Positions 34,226-43,446 of a stretch of 64,000 bases of DNA are shown one piece after another; position 1 is the stretch's first letter, and the number at the start of each line of letters is the position of its first letter. Where the stretch lies: contig JAEBDY010000003.1 in NCBI GenBank assembly GCA_049997955.1, positions 434,001-498,000 on the forward strand, given 5' to 3'. The notes under the pieces are model-generated. The model was not told where the DNA came from, ran no database searches, and saw nothing but the letters and a program-made list of their open reading frames with translations. The translations under genes and the position numbers were made by a program. This stretch comes from Umezawaea sp049997955. Its GTDB lineage: Bacteria > Actinomycetota > Actinomycetes > Mycobacteriales > Pseudonocardiaceae.

Positions 34226-35037
34226 TGCGCAGGCTTGTCGGTGTGGTGGCTTGGTTCTCGGCGATCCTCTTCTTCGCGCCCGTCGCGTGGATGGTGCTGA
34301 CCTCGCTGCACAGCGAGTCGGACGCGGCCACGAACCCGCCTTCGCTCGGCGCGGGTCTGACGCTGCAGGGGTACGAGGAGTTCTTCGGCGCGTCCACGGG
34401 CCAGTCGCCGTGGCCGCCGCTGATCAACTCGTTCAGCGCGAGCATCGGTTCGACGATCATCGTGCTGCTGCTGGCGATCCCGGCGGCGTACGCGCTCTCC
34501 ATCAAGAAGGTGGAGAAGTGGACGGACGTCATGTTCTTCTTCCTCTCCACCAAGATGCTGCCGGTCGTCGCGGGCCTGCTGCCGATCTACCTGGTCGCGC
34601 AGTTCACCGGGATGCTCGACAACATCTCGTTCCTGGTGATCCTGTACACCTCGATGAACCTGCCCATCGCCGTCTGGCTGATGCGCTCGTTCCTCGCCGA
34701 GGTGCCGCCGGAGATCCTCGAAGCGGCGTCGATCGACGGTGCGGGCCTCGTCACGACGCTGCGCCGGGTGGTCGCCCCGATCGCCATGCCGGGCATCGCC
34801 GCGACGGCGCTGATCTGCTTCATCTTCAGCTGGAACGAACTGCTGTTCGCCAGGGTGCTGACCGGCGTGGTGGCGGGCACCGCACCGGTGTTCCTCACCG
34901 GCTTCGTCACCAGCCAGGGCCTGTTCCTGGCGAAGGTCTGCGCCGCGGCGACGGTCGTGTCCCTCCCCGTGCTGATCGCGGGGTTCGCCGCCCAGGACAA
35001 GTTGGTCCAGGGCTTGTCGCTAGGAGCCGTCAAGTGA
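34225..35037 (+). CDS. ABC polyol transporter permease 2
   Basis: 270 aa. Helix 1 VGVVAWFSAILFFAPVAWMVLTSL. EAA motif EILEAASIDGAGLVTTLRRVVAPIAMP. FLSTKMLPVVAGLLPIYLVA is typical of SmoG/MtlG-type subunits. Coupled on both sides: a one-base overlap upstream and GTGA overlap with the dehydrogenase downstream. Confidence 0.88.
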   Translation: MRRLVGVVAWFSAILFFAPVAWMVLTSLHSESDAATNPPSLGAGLTLQGYEEFFGASTGQSPWPPLINSFSASIGSTIIVLLLAIPAAYALSIKKVEKWTDVMFFFLSTKMLPVVAGLLPIYLVAQFTGMLDNISFLVILYTSMNLPIAVWLMRSFLAEVPPEILEAASIDGAGLVTTLRRVVAPIAMPGIAATALICFIFSWNELLFARVLTGVVAGTAPVFLTGFVTSQGLFLAKVCAAATVVSLPVLIAGFAAQDKLVQGLSLGAVK

Positions 35038-36023
35038 AGGCTGTCGTGATCACCGGAATCGGTCAGCTCGAGGTGACCGAGGTGCCCGACCCGAAAGCAG
35101 GGCCGCGCGAGGTGGTCGTCGACGTCGCCGCCTGCGGTCTGTGCGGCACCGACCTGCACATCCTCCAGGGCGAGTTCGCGCCGACGCTCCCGGTGATCCC
35201 CGGCCACGAGTTCGCCGGTGTCGTCGTGGAGATCGGCTCCGACGTCAACGAGGTCGCGATCGGCGACCGCGTCGCCGTCGACCCGTCGCTCTACTGCCAC
35301 GAGTGCCGGATGTGCCGCTTGGGGCGCAACAACCTCTGCGAGCGGTGGAACGCGATCGGGGTGTCGGTCTCCGGCGGCGCCGCCGAGTTCGCGGTGGCGC
35401 CGGTGGCGAACTGCGTGAAGCTGCCGGACCACGTTCGCACCGAGGACGCGGCGCTGATCGAGCCGCTGTCCTGCGCGGTCCGGGGGTACGACATCCTCCG
35501 GTCGCAGCTGGCGAGCCGGGTGCTCATCTACGGCTCGGGCACGATGGGCCTGATGATGCTGCAACTGGGCAAGCTCACCGGCGCGTCCAGCATCGAGGTG
35601 GTCGACATCAACACCGACCGCCTCGCCACGGCGAAGCAGCTGGGCGTCACGGCGACGGCGACGTCCGCGGACGAACTGGACCGGCCGAAGGGCTGGGACG
35701 TGGTGATCGACGCGACCGGCAACGAGCGCGCGATCCAGGACGGGCTCGGCCGGGTCGCGAAGGGCGGGACGTTCCTGCAGTTCGGCGTCTCGGACTATGC
35801 GGCCCGCGCGGTGATCGAGCCGTACAAGATCTACAACCAGGAGATCACCATCACCGGTTCGATGGCGGTGCTGCACTCGTTCGAACGAGCGGCCGACCTC
35901 TTCGCGACCGGTGTGCTGGACCCGAACGTCTTCATCAGCGACCGCCTGCCGCTGGACAGCTACGCGGCGGCGATCGAGCAGTTCAAGGCGGGGGAGGGGC
36001 GCAAGATCCAGGTCCTGCCCTGA
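35034..36023 (+). CDS. Zinc-dependent polyol (sorbitol-type) dehydrogenase
   Basis: 329 aa, medium-chain dehydrogenase. Catalytic zinc ligands Cys37 (ACGLCGTDLH) and His58-Glu59 (IPGHEFAG); structural zinc cysteines in YCHECRMCRLGRNNLC; NAD fold with YGSGTMGLMMLQLGKLTGASSIEVVDIN, where the acidic residue after the beta-strand favours NAD. Co-translated with the transporter, so it should oxidise the imported polyol to the ketose. No kinase gene follows. Exact polyol (arabitol, sorbitol, mannitol) is not readable. Confidence 0.9.
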   Translation: MKAVVITGIGQLEVTEVPDPKAGPREVVVDVAACGLCGTDLHILQGEFAPTLPVIPGHEFAGVVVEIGSDVNEVAIGDRVAVDPSLYCHECRMCRLGRNNLCERWNAIGVSVSGGAAEFAVAPVANCVKLPDHVRTEDAALIEPLSCAVRGYDILRSQLASRVLIYGSGTMGLMMLQLGKLTGASSIEVVDINTDRLATAKQLGVTATATSADELDRPKGWDVVIDATGNERAIQDGLGRVAKGGTFLQFGVSDYAARAVIEPYKIYNQEITITGSMAVLHSFERAADLFATGVLDPNVFISDRLPLDSYAAAIEQFKAGEGRKIQVLP

Positions 36024-36051
36024 CCCGCGCGGGGACGACCCGCCCGTGACC

Positions 36052-36086
36052 GGAAGCCCATCGGCCGAACAGGCCGGTGGGCTTCC
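36052..36086 (+). terminator. Terminator of the polyol operon
   Basis: GGAAGCCCATCGGCC pairs with GGCCGGTGGGCTTCC (one G-U pair), 28 nt after the dehydrogenase stop. Confidence 0.75.
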
Positions 36087-36103
36087 GCACGTTCGCCCCA
36101 AGG

Positions 36104-36140
36104 CTCCGGCCCCCCGAGCGGACGTCTCGGAGGGCCGGAG
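36104..36140 (-). terminator. Terminator of the LPTTG surface-protein gene
   Basis: CTCCGGCCCcCCGAG / CTCGGaGGGCCGGAG stem with a CGGACGT loop, 14 nt beyond the stop of the leftward gene. Confidence 0.65.
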
Positions 36141-36153
36141 GGGGATGCCGCGA

Positions 36154-37203
36154 TCAGGCGGCGTGCCTGCCCCGCTTGTGCGGGGTCCTCATGCTGAAGA
36201 CCACGACACCGCCCGCGGTGAGCATGCAGAGGCCGAACAGCAGCGGGATCGCGATCGACGCGCCCGTGGTCGGCAGGTTGGTGTCGTCGGCGACCACCAG
36301 GACGTTCTCCTCACTCGTCCCCGCAGGGGTCGTGAGCGGGAACGACGGCGTGCTGCTCGTGGTCGAGCCGCCAACGGGGCCGCGGCCCTCGACGGCCGAC
36401 GAGGACACCTGCGACGAGGACGCCCGCGACGGGGACGAGGTCCTGCTGCCGGGCGTCGTCTCGGAGCCGGTCGACGTCTTCTCGGCCTGCGCCGACGGGG
36501 GCTCGACGAGGCTGACGAGCGGCGGGACCAGCGGCGGCAGGACCTTCGTCGTGACCGTCTTGGAGGTGGTCTCCTCCTGCGCGGGCGGCTGCTGCGCCTC
36601 CGTCGTGGTGGTCGTGACCGCGCTCGTCGTGGTGGTGGTGGTCGTGGTCGTCACCGGGGGAGGAGTCACGTGGGTGGTCGTCGTCGTGGGCGCGGTGGTG
36701 GTCGTGGTGGTCGTGGGGGTCGTCGTCCGAGTCGACGGAGGCGCGGGGAAGGACGGCGCGGACGGGATCGACCGCTGCCGCGAGGGCGTCGTCGTGGTGG
36801 GCGCGACCTGGGCGCACGCGGGCTGCGGCACCGTGCGGTCGAAGGAGAACCCCTGGTCGCCGGTCCGGTCGTTCCCGGCCTTCACGACCACCCGGTAGGC
36901 GTGCGCGACGTTGCCCGGCCGGATGAACGAGTTCTCGTACGACGACCCGAACCGCCTGCTGTCCAGCACCCTCTGGTTGTCCAGGACGCTGACGGTGTTC
37001 GTCACCCGACCGTTGTAGTCGTGGACCTCCACGGTGAGCACCGACTGGCCGCCCACGCAGCTCGCCTTCACCGTCGGCGCGTTCGCGCCCGCCGGGTCGA
37101 CGAAGCCGAACCAGACGACCGCGGTCGTGCCCACGAGAGCGAAGGCGCCCAGGGTGCGCCTGGCTACGCGTATGGCCGCGTCGTCCGATCGTGCAAACCC
37201 CAT
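36154..37203 (-). CDS. Sortase-anchored (LPTTG) Thr-rich surface protein
   Basis: 349 aa from ATG 37203 (AGGAG 8 nt upstream). Signal/anchor (LGAFALVGTTAVVWFGFVDPAGANA), a beta-type domain of ~110 residues with two Cys (VKASCVGG, PQPACAQ), then a ~180-residue Thr/Pro/Ser stalk with long Thr runs, and a cell-wall sorting signal: LPTTG, hydrophobic span ASIAIPLLFGLCMLTAGGVVVFS, basic tail RTPHKRGRHAA. Sortase should link it to peptidoglycan with the domain displayed by the stalk. Function of the domain is unknown. A paralogue lies directly upstream. Confidence 0.85.
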   Translation of the reverse strand: MGFARSDDAAIRVARRTLGAFALVGTTAVVWFGFVDPAGANAPTVKASCVGGQSVLTVEVHDYNGRVTNTVSVLDNQRVLDSRRFGSSYENSFIRPGNVAHAYRVVVKAGNDRTGDQGFSFDRTVPQPACAQVAPTTTTPSRQRSIPSAPSFPAPPSTRTTTPTTTTTTTAPTTTTTHVTPPPVTTTTTTTTTSAVTTTTTEAQQPPAQEETTSKTVTTKVLPPLVPPLVSLVEPPSAQAEKTSTGSETTPGSRTSSPSRASSSQVSSSAVEGRGPVGGSTTSSTPSFPLTTPAGTSEENVLVVADDTNLPTTGASIAIPLLFGLCMLTAGGVVVFSMRTPHKRGRHAA

Positions 37204-37371
37204 GGTGACACTCCTGTCGTGGTCCGTACGGCGGGCATCGCGAGCCGCCACTTGCCTATACGGAGGTGCGGAGGCCACTGTTCACGGCAGTTGATGCGCC
37301 GATCGGGTGAAGGTTGGCCACTGTCCGAAATGAGACAGGGCTGGTCACGGGCTTGCGACCGTTGCGCGGCG

Positions 37372-38028
37372 CTAGTCCGACCTGCGGCGGCGTTTCAGGT
37401 TGAACAGCACCACGCCGAGCGCGCTGACCAGGCACAGACCGATCAGCAGCGGGATGGCGATGGACGCGCCCGCCGCGGACAGCTCGGTCTTGTTGCCGAG
37501 CGGGACGATCCCGGTGTTCGTGGTCGGAGGTGAGGAATCCTCCGATTGGGTAATGGAGGATGCTGCGGAGCTACTCGGAGTGGGTGCAGTGGTCGCCGTA
37601 GTGGGTGTCGTGGCGCTCGGCGAAGACCCCGGAACGGGCGGAATCGAGGGGAGCGACGTCTGGCGAGGGGGCGCGCACGGCTCCGTCCGCACCTCGCGGA
37701 CGAACGACTGGCGGCTGTTCGCGGCCACCCGCACCGTGACGATGAACGTGTGGGCCAGGTCCGCGGGCCTCGGGAACGAGCCGACGTAGGACTGGTCGAA
37801 CTCCCGGTTGGACAGGACGATCTCACCGTCCTGGACCTTGATGGTGTTCTTCCCCCGCGCGTACCCCTTCAGGTCCACCACCAGCACGGCCCCGCCCTGC
37901 CCGCAGGACGCCTCCAGATCCGCCTTCTCGGCCAACGCGGGGACGACCGCCGTCAGCATCGCGACCGCCACCGTCGCGGTCACCACGACGACGGCGAGCC
38001 CTCGGCGTGCGGTCAGGGCGAACTCCAT
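37372..38028 (-). CDS. Paralogous surface protein with degenerate sorting motif (LSAAG)
   Basis: 218 aa from ATG 38028 (AGGAGAG upstream). Same plan as its neighbour: signal peptide (GLAVVVVTATVAVAMLTAVVPALA), ~95-residue domain (LEASCGQGGAVLVVDLKGY...VREVRTEPCAPP), short Ser/Thr/Pro stalk, hydrophobic C-terminal span and KRRRRSD tail. At the sortase site the sequence is LSAAG followed by the same ASIAIPLL(F/I)GLC run, so the Pro and Thr of LPxTG are lost. It may be retained as a simple membrane-anchored form or handled by a sortase of different specificity. Confidence 0.8.
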   Translation of the reverse strand: MEFALTARRGLAVVVVTATVAVAMLTAVVPALAEKADLEASCGQGGAVLVVDLKGYARGKNTIKVQDGEIVLSNREFDQSYVGSFPRPADLAHTFIVTVRVAANSRQSFVREVRTEPCAPPRQTSLPSIPPVPGSSPSATTPTTATTAPTPSSSAASSITQSEDSSPPTTNTGIVPLGNKTELSAAGASIAIPLLIGLCLVSALGVVLFNLKRRRRSD

Positions 38029-38149
38029 GGGGACTCTCCTGTGCGGGTGGTGCGGGTCCACTGGGCAATACGGACCAAGACGACCTGCTGTTCACCCGCA
38101 CGACTGCGCTATTCGGGTGAGAGCGAAACGGCACGGAGAGCCGCCATGA

Positions 38150-38375
38150 ACGACGGGCTGGGTGAGGGTGGCCTAGGGATCGGATGGGACGGGGAGGTAA
38201 GCGTGGATGGCAGGAGATGCAGAGGGCCGGAAACACGCGGAGGCCCGGAGGAAGTCGAAGGGCCGCGAGAAGCCAACGAGATCCGGAGCGCTGAGCCGCA
38301 GAGACATGGAGCGCCAAGAAATACAGGAGGCGCAGGAGGCGCAGGAGACACAGGAGACGTAGTGCAGGAGAGACG
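38150..38375 (+). other. Purine-rich low-complexity tract, no gene
   Basis: The + strand is overwhelmingly A/G, with irregular repeats of GGAGGCGCAGGA, GGAGACA and GGCCGGA. Frames give repetitive Glu/Gly/Arg peptides. The bias is like the tract at the right end of the window (63473-64000). Confidence 0.55.
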
Positions 38376-38436
38376 CACAGGTTGGCGCTGGAGTTGGTCG
38401 GCGACCCACGACCAACTCAAGGCGAGGGCCACGAAC

Positions 38437-38551
38437 GTGGCCGATTTTACTTGGGGATTTGACCCTTGAAATTGGTGATCGGGCAGGCTTACCACCTGCC
38501 CTTTTAGCCCGATCAAGGGTCAAATGAGGGGCCCCAAGTCAAATCGGCCAC
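38437..38551 (-). repeat. Element B, copy 3 (inverted)
   Basis: Ends GTGGCCGATTTTACTTGGGG and CCCCAAGTCAAATCGGCCAC; inner stem ATTTGACCCTTG / CAAGGGTCAAAT; innermost GATCGGGC / GCCCGATC. The right flank CAGCACGCTGGAAGCCGAAGCC is the complement of the flank of copies 1 and 2, so homology extends past the terminal repeats. Confidence 0.85.
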
Positions 38552-38766
38552 AGCACGCTGGAAGCCGAAGCCACCCAGGGCCGCGACGCTCCCGAGCAGC
38601 GACCCACGACCAGGCCGACCTGAGCAGCGGTCAGCACCACAACGCCACCCAGCACCCAGCACCGCAACTGATACACGGTGACCCGACCTGGCGTCCTGGC
38701 CGGGCCACCGCGAGCCCTCAGTCCCCCGAGGCGCGAACACCCCGACCGAACCGCGAAATGCGAGTC

Positions 38767-38810
38767 GGTGGCGAACCCCAGCCCGCAGGGTAGGCATGGG
38801 GTTCGCCACC
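38767..38810. terminator. Hairpin in the 38.55-38.99 kb gap
   Basis: 14-bp perfect stem GGTGGCGAACCCCA / TGGGGTTCGCCACC with a 16-nt loop. It may terminate leftward transcription from the helicase gene. The rest of 38552-38987 shows no gene. Confidence 0.45.
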
Positions 38811-38987
38811 GTCGTGACGAACACCCGGATCGCAGATCCCCACCACGAACCAACCCGGATGTCCGGAACGGCTGCCGTACCTCCCAGACACTAAGCGCCG
38901 ATCACCCTCCCACGGCATAGCGATTACCCATAGAACCCACCGATACCCCACCCGGCTCACAACACCCGGCCCTCAAGCCACCAACCC

Positions 38988-41900
38988 TCAAGACACCCAC
39001 GGCCTGGCCCCGGCCATCAACCCGATCATCCCCGACACCAGCCGCATCTGGTCCACCCCGCGGATGTCCGCCTCCACCAGCCGGGGCGAGCACACCAGCA
39101 CCGCCACGGCCTGCGCGCGGGACAGCGCCACGTTCAACCGGTTGCGGGACAAGAGGAAGTCCAGTCCCCTCGGCAGGTCAACGGCTGCCGACGACGTCAT
39201 GGTCGCGATCACGACCGGCGCCTCCTGCCCCTGGAACTTGTCCACCGTCCCGACCCGCACCTCGTCGTACCCGGCCTGTTCCAGCGCTCGCCGCACCACC
39301 CGCACCTGGAGGTTGTACGGCGCCACCACGAGGACGTCCTCCTCGTTGAGCGCGCGGGACACGCCGGTGTCCGTCCACATGCGACCCATGAGCGACCGCA
39401 CGATCCGCACCACCTCGGCGGCTTCCTCCGGGGAGCTGGTGATGTTGTGCGAGTGGTCGATCGAATCCAGGTACAGCCCGGACTCGATCTCGGCCAGCGA
39501 CCGCTCGGCTGCCGACGGGTGGGCGTGCAACCGGCCCGCGTAGGACAACCGCGACACCGGCTCGCACACGTTGGGGTGCATCCGCCGGGACTGGTCCATG
39601 AAGTACCCGAGGTCGGGCGGGATCACGGCCGCGTCGCCCAGCAGGTGCCCCAGCGCCGACGCGTCCGCGCCTGCCGGGTGGGTGCCCTGCACCACCTGCG
39701 GCAGTTGCTGCGGATCGCCCAGCAGCACCAGGTTCCGCGTGCAGGTGGACACGGCCAGCGCGTCGGCGAGGGCGAACTGCCCGGCCTCGTCGATGATCAG
39801 CACGTCGAACGGCTGCTCCCGCAGCGCCGCGTTGGCGAACGTCCACGCCGTCCCGCCGACGAGGTGCCCGCCGCCCTGCTCGTTGCGCCACCGCGCCAGC
39901 GCCGGGTTGTCCCTGGGCTGCTCCCACTCGCAGTCCTTGCCGGGCTTCCCCTTGGCCCGCTTCGCGCACGGGATCGGCACGCCGAGCGCGCGCCCGGCGG
40001 CCTTGGCGGCCGACAGCACGTTCTCCACCGCCTTGTGGCTGGTGGACGTCACCGCCACCGTCTTCCCGCGCCGGACCAGGTGCGCGATCAACCGCCCGGC
40101 CAGGTACGTCTTCCCGGCGCCCGGCGGCCCCTGCACCGCCAGCGTCGACCCGTCCAGCGCGTCCACCGCGCTGATCACCGCCGCCACCAGGTCCTCGCCC
40201 TGGGGCAGGGCACCGGACACCAACCGGGGCGGCGTCCGACGCAGCAGGTCGATCCCCGGATGCGGTGGCAGCACCGGCAGCCGGTCGACGACGGTCTGCG
40301 CCAGCTCGTAGACGGCGTCGTCCTTCGGCGCGGGCTTCACCGGATCGCCGGGCAGGATCGCGATCGGCCGGGCCGAGTCCAGCTCGTCCGGCTTCACGCT
40401 CTCCAGCAGCACCACCCGATCCGCGCCCTCGGCGATCACCTCCGCCTTGCGCGTCCAGCTGTTCGGCGTGCCGGGGTACAGCAGCCGCACGTGGTCCCCG
40501 TGCCCGAACGGGTGCGGCCGGTCCGGATCGCACGCCGCGTGGACCTCTCGCTTGGCGTTGCGCACCCGGCCGCTCGGCATCACCCAGTCGTCCACCCGCA
40601 CCGACACCGGCACCGCGCAGGTGTTGTCCACCTCCAGGTCCGGCAGCGGCGCCCCCACCTGCCGGAAGAAGTCCCACCACGCCGGGTTCGTCTCGCGGCG
40701 GTGGTACCCCACGGCGGCGGCCAGCAGCGCCCGCGCCTTCTCGTCGTCGGTCGCGTCGGCGGGGTTGTCCGGCAGCCCGGCCATCAGCGGATCCACGACG
40801 GCGGCCAGCTTGGCCGCCCGCTCCGCCCGCCGCTCGGCCGCCAGCTCCTCGTCCGTCCGGCGCATCAGGCCATCCACATCGGACTCGTCCGGAACGTGCG
40901 GCTCGATCCCCGCCTCGGCCCGGACGTCCAGCAGGAACCGGTACAGCCGGTGCGTGGACACGCAGTCGTAGGTGTTGTACTCCGCGATCCCCTGCAGCAC
41001 CGCGGAAGCCTGGTCGGTGTCGCCGAGTTCCAGCAGCGTCAGGTACTCCTCGTACGCCTCGATGCTGGAGACGGCGTTCTTCACGTCGCCGGACCGCGCC
41101 TCCGGCATGTACAGCGGCTCCAGGTACTTGATGGAGTACGACCGCTGCGACACCCGCAAAGCCTTGCGCACCACCGCGTACAGGTCGATCAGCGACCCGG
41201 TCCGGAGCAGCGTGTCCACGGCCTCCTCGCGGGTCCCGTGCAGTGCCGCCAACCGCTTGAGCGCGCTCACCTCGTAGGGCGCGTAGTGGTACACGTGACT
41301 GCCGGGGAACTCCGTCAACCGCGCCAGGGCGAAGTCCACGAACGCCTCGAACGCCGCCTTCTCCTGCGCCCGGCTGTGCGCCCAGAACGGCGTGAAGACG
41401 TCGCCGGACGTGATGGCCCCGAAGAGGTACTCCAGCCCTTCACCCGCGAGCGCGAACGGATCGCCCTCCATGTCGAAGAACACGTCACCGTCGGCGGGGC
41501 CGGGCAACGTGGCCAGCACGTCGGGCGCCAGCACCTCGTACGCGACCTTGCCGGTCGGGTCGTCCTCGGTGCGCGAGTTGTCCTGGATCACCTGCAACGC
41601 CGCCTGCGAGCGCAGCGCGCCGAACGTCGAGGTCGACATGTCCGACGGCCGGTCGGTGGCCGTGGCGTTGGCCAACTCGTCGATGGTCCCCAACCCGGCG
41701 GCCACCAGCTTCCGCCGCTGGTCCGTCCGGATCCCCGCCACCAGCGACAGGTCCCGAGCACCTTCCCGCCCGGTCGAACAGCTGCGCGCGAACCGGCAGG
41801 TGCCGCAGGCGGGGCGCTCGTCGGCCCAGATCCGCGGGGGCACCGCGGCGGGAACCGACAGCCGGTCCCGCAACCGCTCCCGCAGGTGGTCCACCAGGGG

Positions 41901-42446
41901 CAGGAAGTCCGCCACGGGGAACGAGTGCGTGGTGTCGTCCCCCAGCAGCAGGTGCATCGACGGTCCGGTCGGGTGCCCGGCCCGGCGCAGCGCGTCCGCG
42001 TACGCCGTCAGTTGCAGCACCGCCGCGGGGGTCGCGTGCCGGGCCAGCTTCGTGTCGTGCGGCTCGTACCCGTCCGGCGACAGGACGACGAAGTCCGCGC
42101 GGCCGTAGAAGCCGTCCGAGTAGAACACCGCCTGGTACACGACCGGAGCGCCGGACTCCAGCGCGATCCGCGTCTCCTCGGCGGCCTTGACCAGCGCGTC
42201 GTGGTGGGGCGCGGGCAGTCCGATCTCGACCACCCCGGCGCCGAACCGCTCCTTCAACCGCGCCAGGGCCGCCTGCTCGTGCGCCACGCCGTGCTTGGTG
42301 ATCAACGCCGCGCCGGAGCTGTCCGGTGTGGGCACTCCCGGCAACCTGGCCGCGATGGCGTGGTTCAGCGTGCTGCGGTGCTCGCACTCCAGCAGGTCGA
42401 CCAGGTCCGTCGGCGAGATGACCGGACCGGACTCCGTGGTGAGCAT
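38988..42446 (-). CDS. TM0106-type RecB-like nuclease fused to superfamily 1 helicase
   Basis: 1152 aa. The N-terminal half is a TM0106-like RecB nuclease region with a four-Cys-like patch (CEHRS; CGTCRFARSCSTG) and DxxxHDTKLARHATP, followed by an RNase H/3'-5' exonuclease-like region (GDVFFDMEGDP...HVYHYAPYEVSALKRL...YNTYDCVSTHRLYRFL). The C-terminal half is an SF1 DNA2/Upf1-type helicase: Walker A GPPGAGKTYLAGR near residue 775, Walker B DVLIIDEAGQ near 883, GDPQQLPQV, VGTVDKFQGQEAPVVI, NVALSRAQ. It probably processes or unwinds nucleic acid ends in repair or defence. The start at ATG 42446 has GATACT 7 nt upstream and no ribosome site, so it looks leaderless. Confidence 0.85.
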   Translation of the reverse strand: MLTTESGPVISPTDLVDLLECEHRSTLNHAIAARLPGVPTPDSSGAALITKHGVAHEQAALARLKERFGAGVVEIGLPAPHHDALVKAAEETRIALESGAPVVYQAVFYSDGFYGRADFVVLSPDGYEPHDTKLARHATPAAVLQLTAYADALRRAGHPTGPSMHLLLGDDTTHSFPVADFLPLVDHLRERLRDRLSVPAAVPPRIWADERPACGTCRFARSCSTGREGARDLSLVAGIRTDQRRKLVAAGLGTIDELANATATDRPSDMSTSTFGALRSQAALQVIQDNSRTEDDPTGKVAYEVLAPDVLATLPGPADGDVFFDMEGDPFALAGEGLEYLFGAITSGDVFTPFWAHSRAQEKAAFEAFVDFALARLTEFPGSHVYHYAPYEVSALKRLAALHGTREEAVDTLLRTGSLIDLYAVVRKALRVSQRSYSIKYLEPLYMPEARSGDVKNAVSSIEAYEEYLTLLELGDTDQASAVLQGIAEYNTYDCVSTHRLYRFLLDVRAEAGIEPHVPDESDVDGLMRRTDEELAAERRAERAAKLAAVVDPLMAGLPDNPADATDDEKARALLAAAVGYHRRETNPAWWDFFRQVGAPLPDLEVDNTCAVPVSVRVDDWVMPSGRVRNAKREVHAACDPDRPHPFGHGDHVRLLYPGTPNSWTRKAEVIAEGADRVVLLESVKPDELDSARPIAILPGDPVKPAPKDDAVYELAQTVVDRLPVLPPHPGIDLLRRTPPRLVSGALPQGEDLVAAVISAVDALDGSTLAVQGPPGAGKTYLAGRLIAHLVRRGKTVAVTSTSHKAVENVLSAAKAAGRALGVPIPCAKRAKGKPGKDCEWEQPRDNPALARWRNEQGGGHLVGGTAWTFANAALREQPFDVLIIDEAGQFALADALAVSTCTRNLVLLGDPQQLPQVVQGTHPAGADASALGHLLGDAAVIPPDLGYFMDQSRRMHPNVCEPVSRLSYAGRLHAHPSAAERSLAEIESGLYLDSIDHSHNITSSPEEAAEVVRIVRSLMGRMWTDTGVSRALNEEDVLVVAPYNLQVRVVRRALEQAGYDEVRVGTVDKFQGQEAPVVIATMTSSAAVDLPRGLDFLLSRNRLNVALSRAQAVAVLVCSPRLVEADIRGVDQMRLVSGMIGLMAGARPWVS

Positions 42447-42453
42447 GACGGGC

Positions 42454-42519
42454 AGTATCGCGGCCCCGGCCGCCGCGCTCGTGGACGCCCGGCCCCGCGT
42501 GTCGGGCGTCCCGTAGCGT
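42454..42519. promoter_or_regulatory. Divergent leaderless promoters of helicase and deacetylase genes
   Basis: Leftward -10 GATACT (complement of 42454-42459) is 7 nt from the helicase ATG; rightward -10 TAGCGT (42514-42519) is 7 nt from the deacetylase ATG at 42527. Neither start has a Shine-Dalgarno sequence. Confidence 0.5.
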
Positions 42520-42526
42520 TCGGGCC

Positions 42527-43306
42527 ATGGCAACCCTGGTGTCCTTCCACGCCCACCCCGACGACGAGTGCATCCTGTGCGGCGGCGTCATGCGCAAAGC
42601 CGCTGACGAGGGGCACCGCGTGGTGCTGGTCGTGGCGACCAGGGGCGAGGTCGGCGAGGTGGACGACGGTTTCTTGGACGACGGCGAACTGCTGAGCGAC
42701 CGGCGGGTCCGGGAGACCCACGCGTCGGCGGAGGTGCTGGGGGCCAAGCGCGTGGAGTTCCTCGGCTACGTGGACTCCGGGATGATGGGCGAGGCGACCA
42801 ACACCGCCACGGACACCTTCTGGACCGCGCCGGTCGAGGAGGCGGCGGCCCGGCTCGCGGCGATCCTGGTGGAGGAGAACGCCGACGTGCTGACCGTCTA
42901 CGACGACCACGGCGGCTACGGCCACCCGGACCACATCCAGGTCCACCGGGTCGGGATGCGCGCCGCCGAACTCGCGGCCACGCCGAGGGTCTACCAGGCC
43001 ACGATGAACCGCGACCACATGAACCGCGGCCTGGACGCCGCCATCGCCGCGGGCAGGCAGGTGCCCGACGTGGACACCTCCCAGTTCGGCACACCCGAGG
43101 CCGAGCTGACCACCGCGGTCGACGTCACGGCGTACCTGGAGGTCAAGAAGGCCGCGATGCGCGCGCACGCCAGCCAGATCAGCGAGCAGTCGTTCTTCCT
43201 CGGCCAGCCGGACGAGGCCTTCGCGTTCTCGTTCGGCACCGAGTGGTTCATCCGGGTCGGGGCCGAACCGGGCGTTGTCGAGGACGACCTGTTCACCGGG
43301 CTGTAG
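42527..43306 (+). CDS. PIG-L family zinc deacetylase (MshB/Mca-like)
   Basis: 259 aa. The zinc site is visible: SFHAHPDDE near residue 7 (Hxx-DDE) and GGYGHPDHIQVH (third His with HPDH). This family removes acetyl from GlcNAc-type substrates; in actinomycetes it includes MshB (mycothiol synthesis) and Mca (mycothiol conjugate amidase). Length and the HPDDE context are compatible with either or with a specialised-metabolite deacetylase, so no gene name is given. Divergent from the nuclease-helicase gene. Confidence 0.85.
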   Translation: MATLVSFHAHPDDECILCGGVMRKAADEGHRVVLVVATRGEVGEVDDGFLDDGELLSDRRVRETHASAEVLGAKRVEFLGYVDSGMMGEATNTATDTFWTAPVEEAAARLAAILVEENADVLTVYDDHGGYGHPDHIQVHRVGMRAAELAATPRVYQATMNRDHMNRGLDAAIAAGRQVPDVDTSQFGTPEAELTTAVDVTAYLEVKKAAMRAHASQISEQSFFLGQPDEAFAFSFGTEWFIRVGAEPGVVEDDLFTGL

Positions 43307-43446
43307 CGGCCGCGGGCTTGGTCGTCAGCCGGCGCGGGCTGGACGGGTGAGGCGGACGTCTCCCGTCGAGCGCTTGTGTCCTCGCATCAGCGGGAAGAGA
43401 GGACATGAGCGCGCCACCGGTGCGGGTTGGGGATTTGGTGACTTCG

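Noticed and set aside
39447..42695. 1082-codon rightward open frame
   Set aside because: Antisense to the nuclease-helicase gene, whose Walker motifs are plain; composition is His/Arg/Gln-biased noise.
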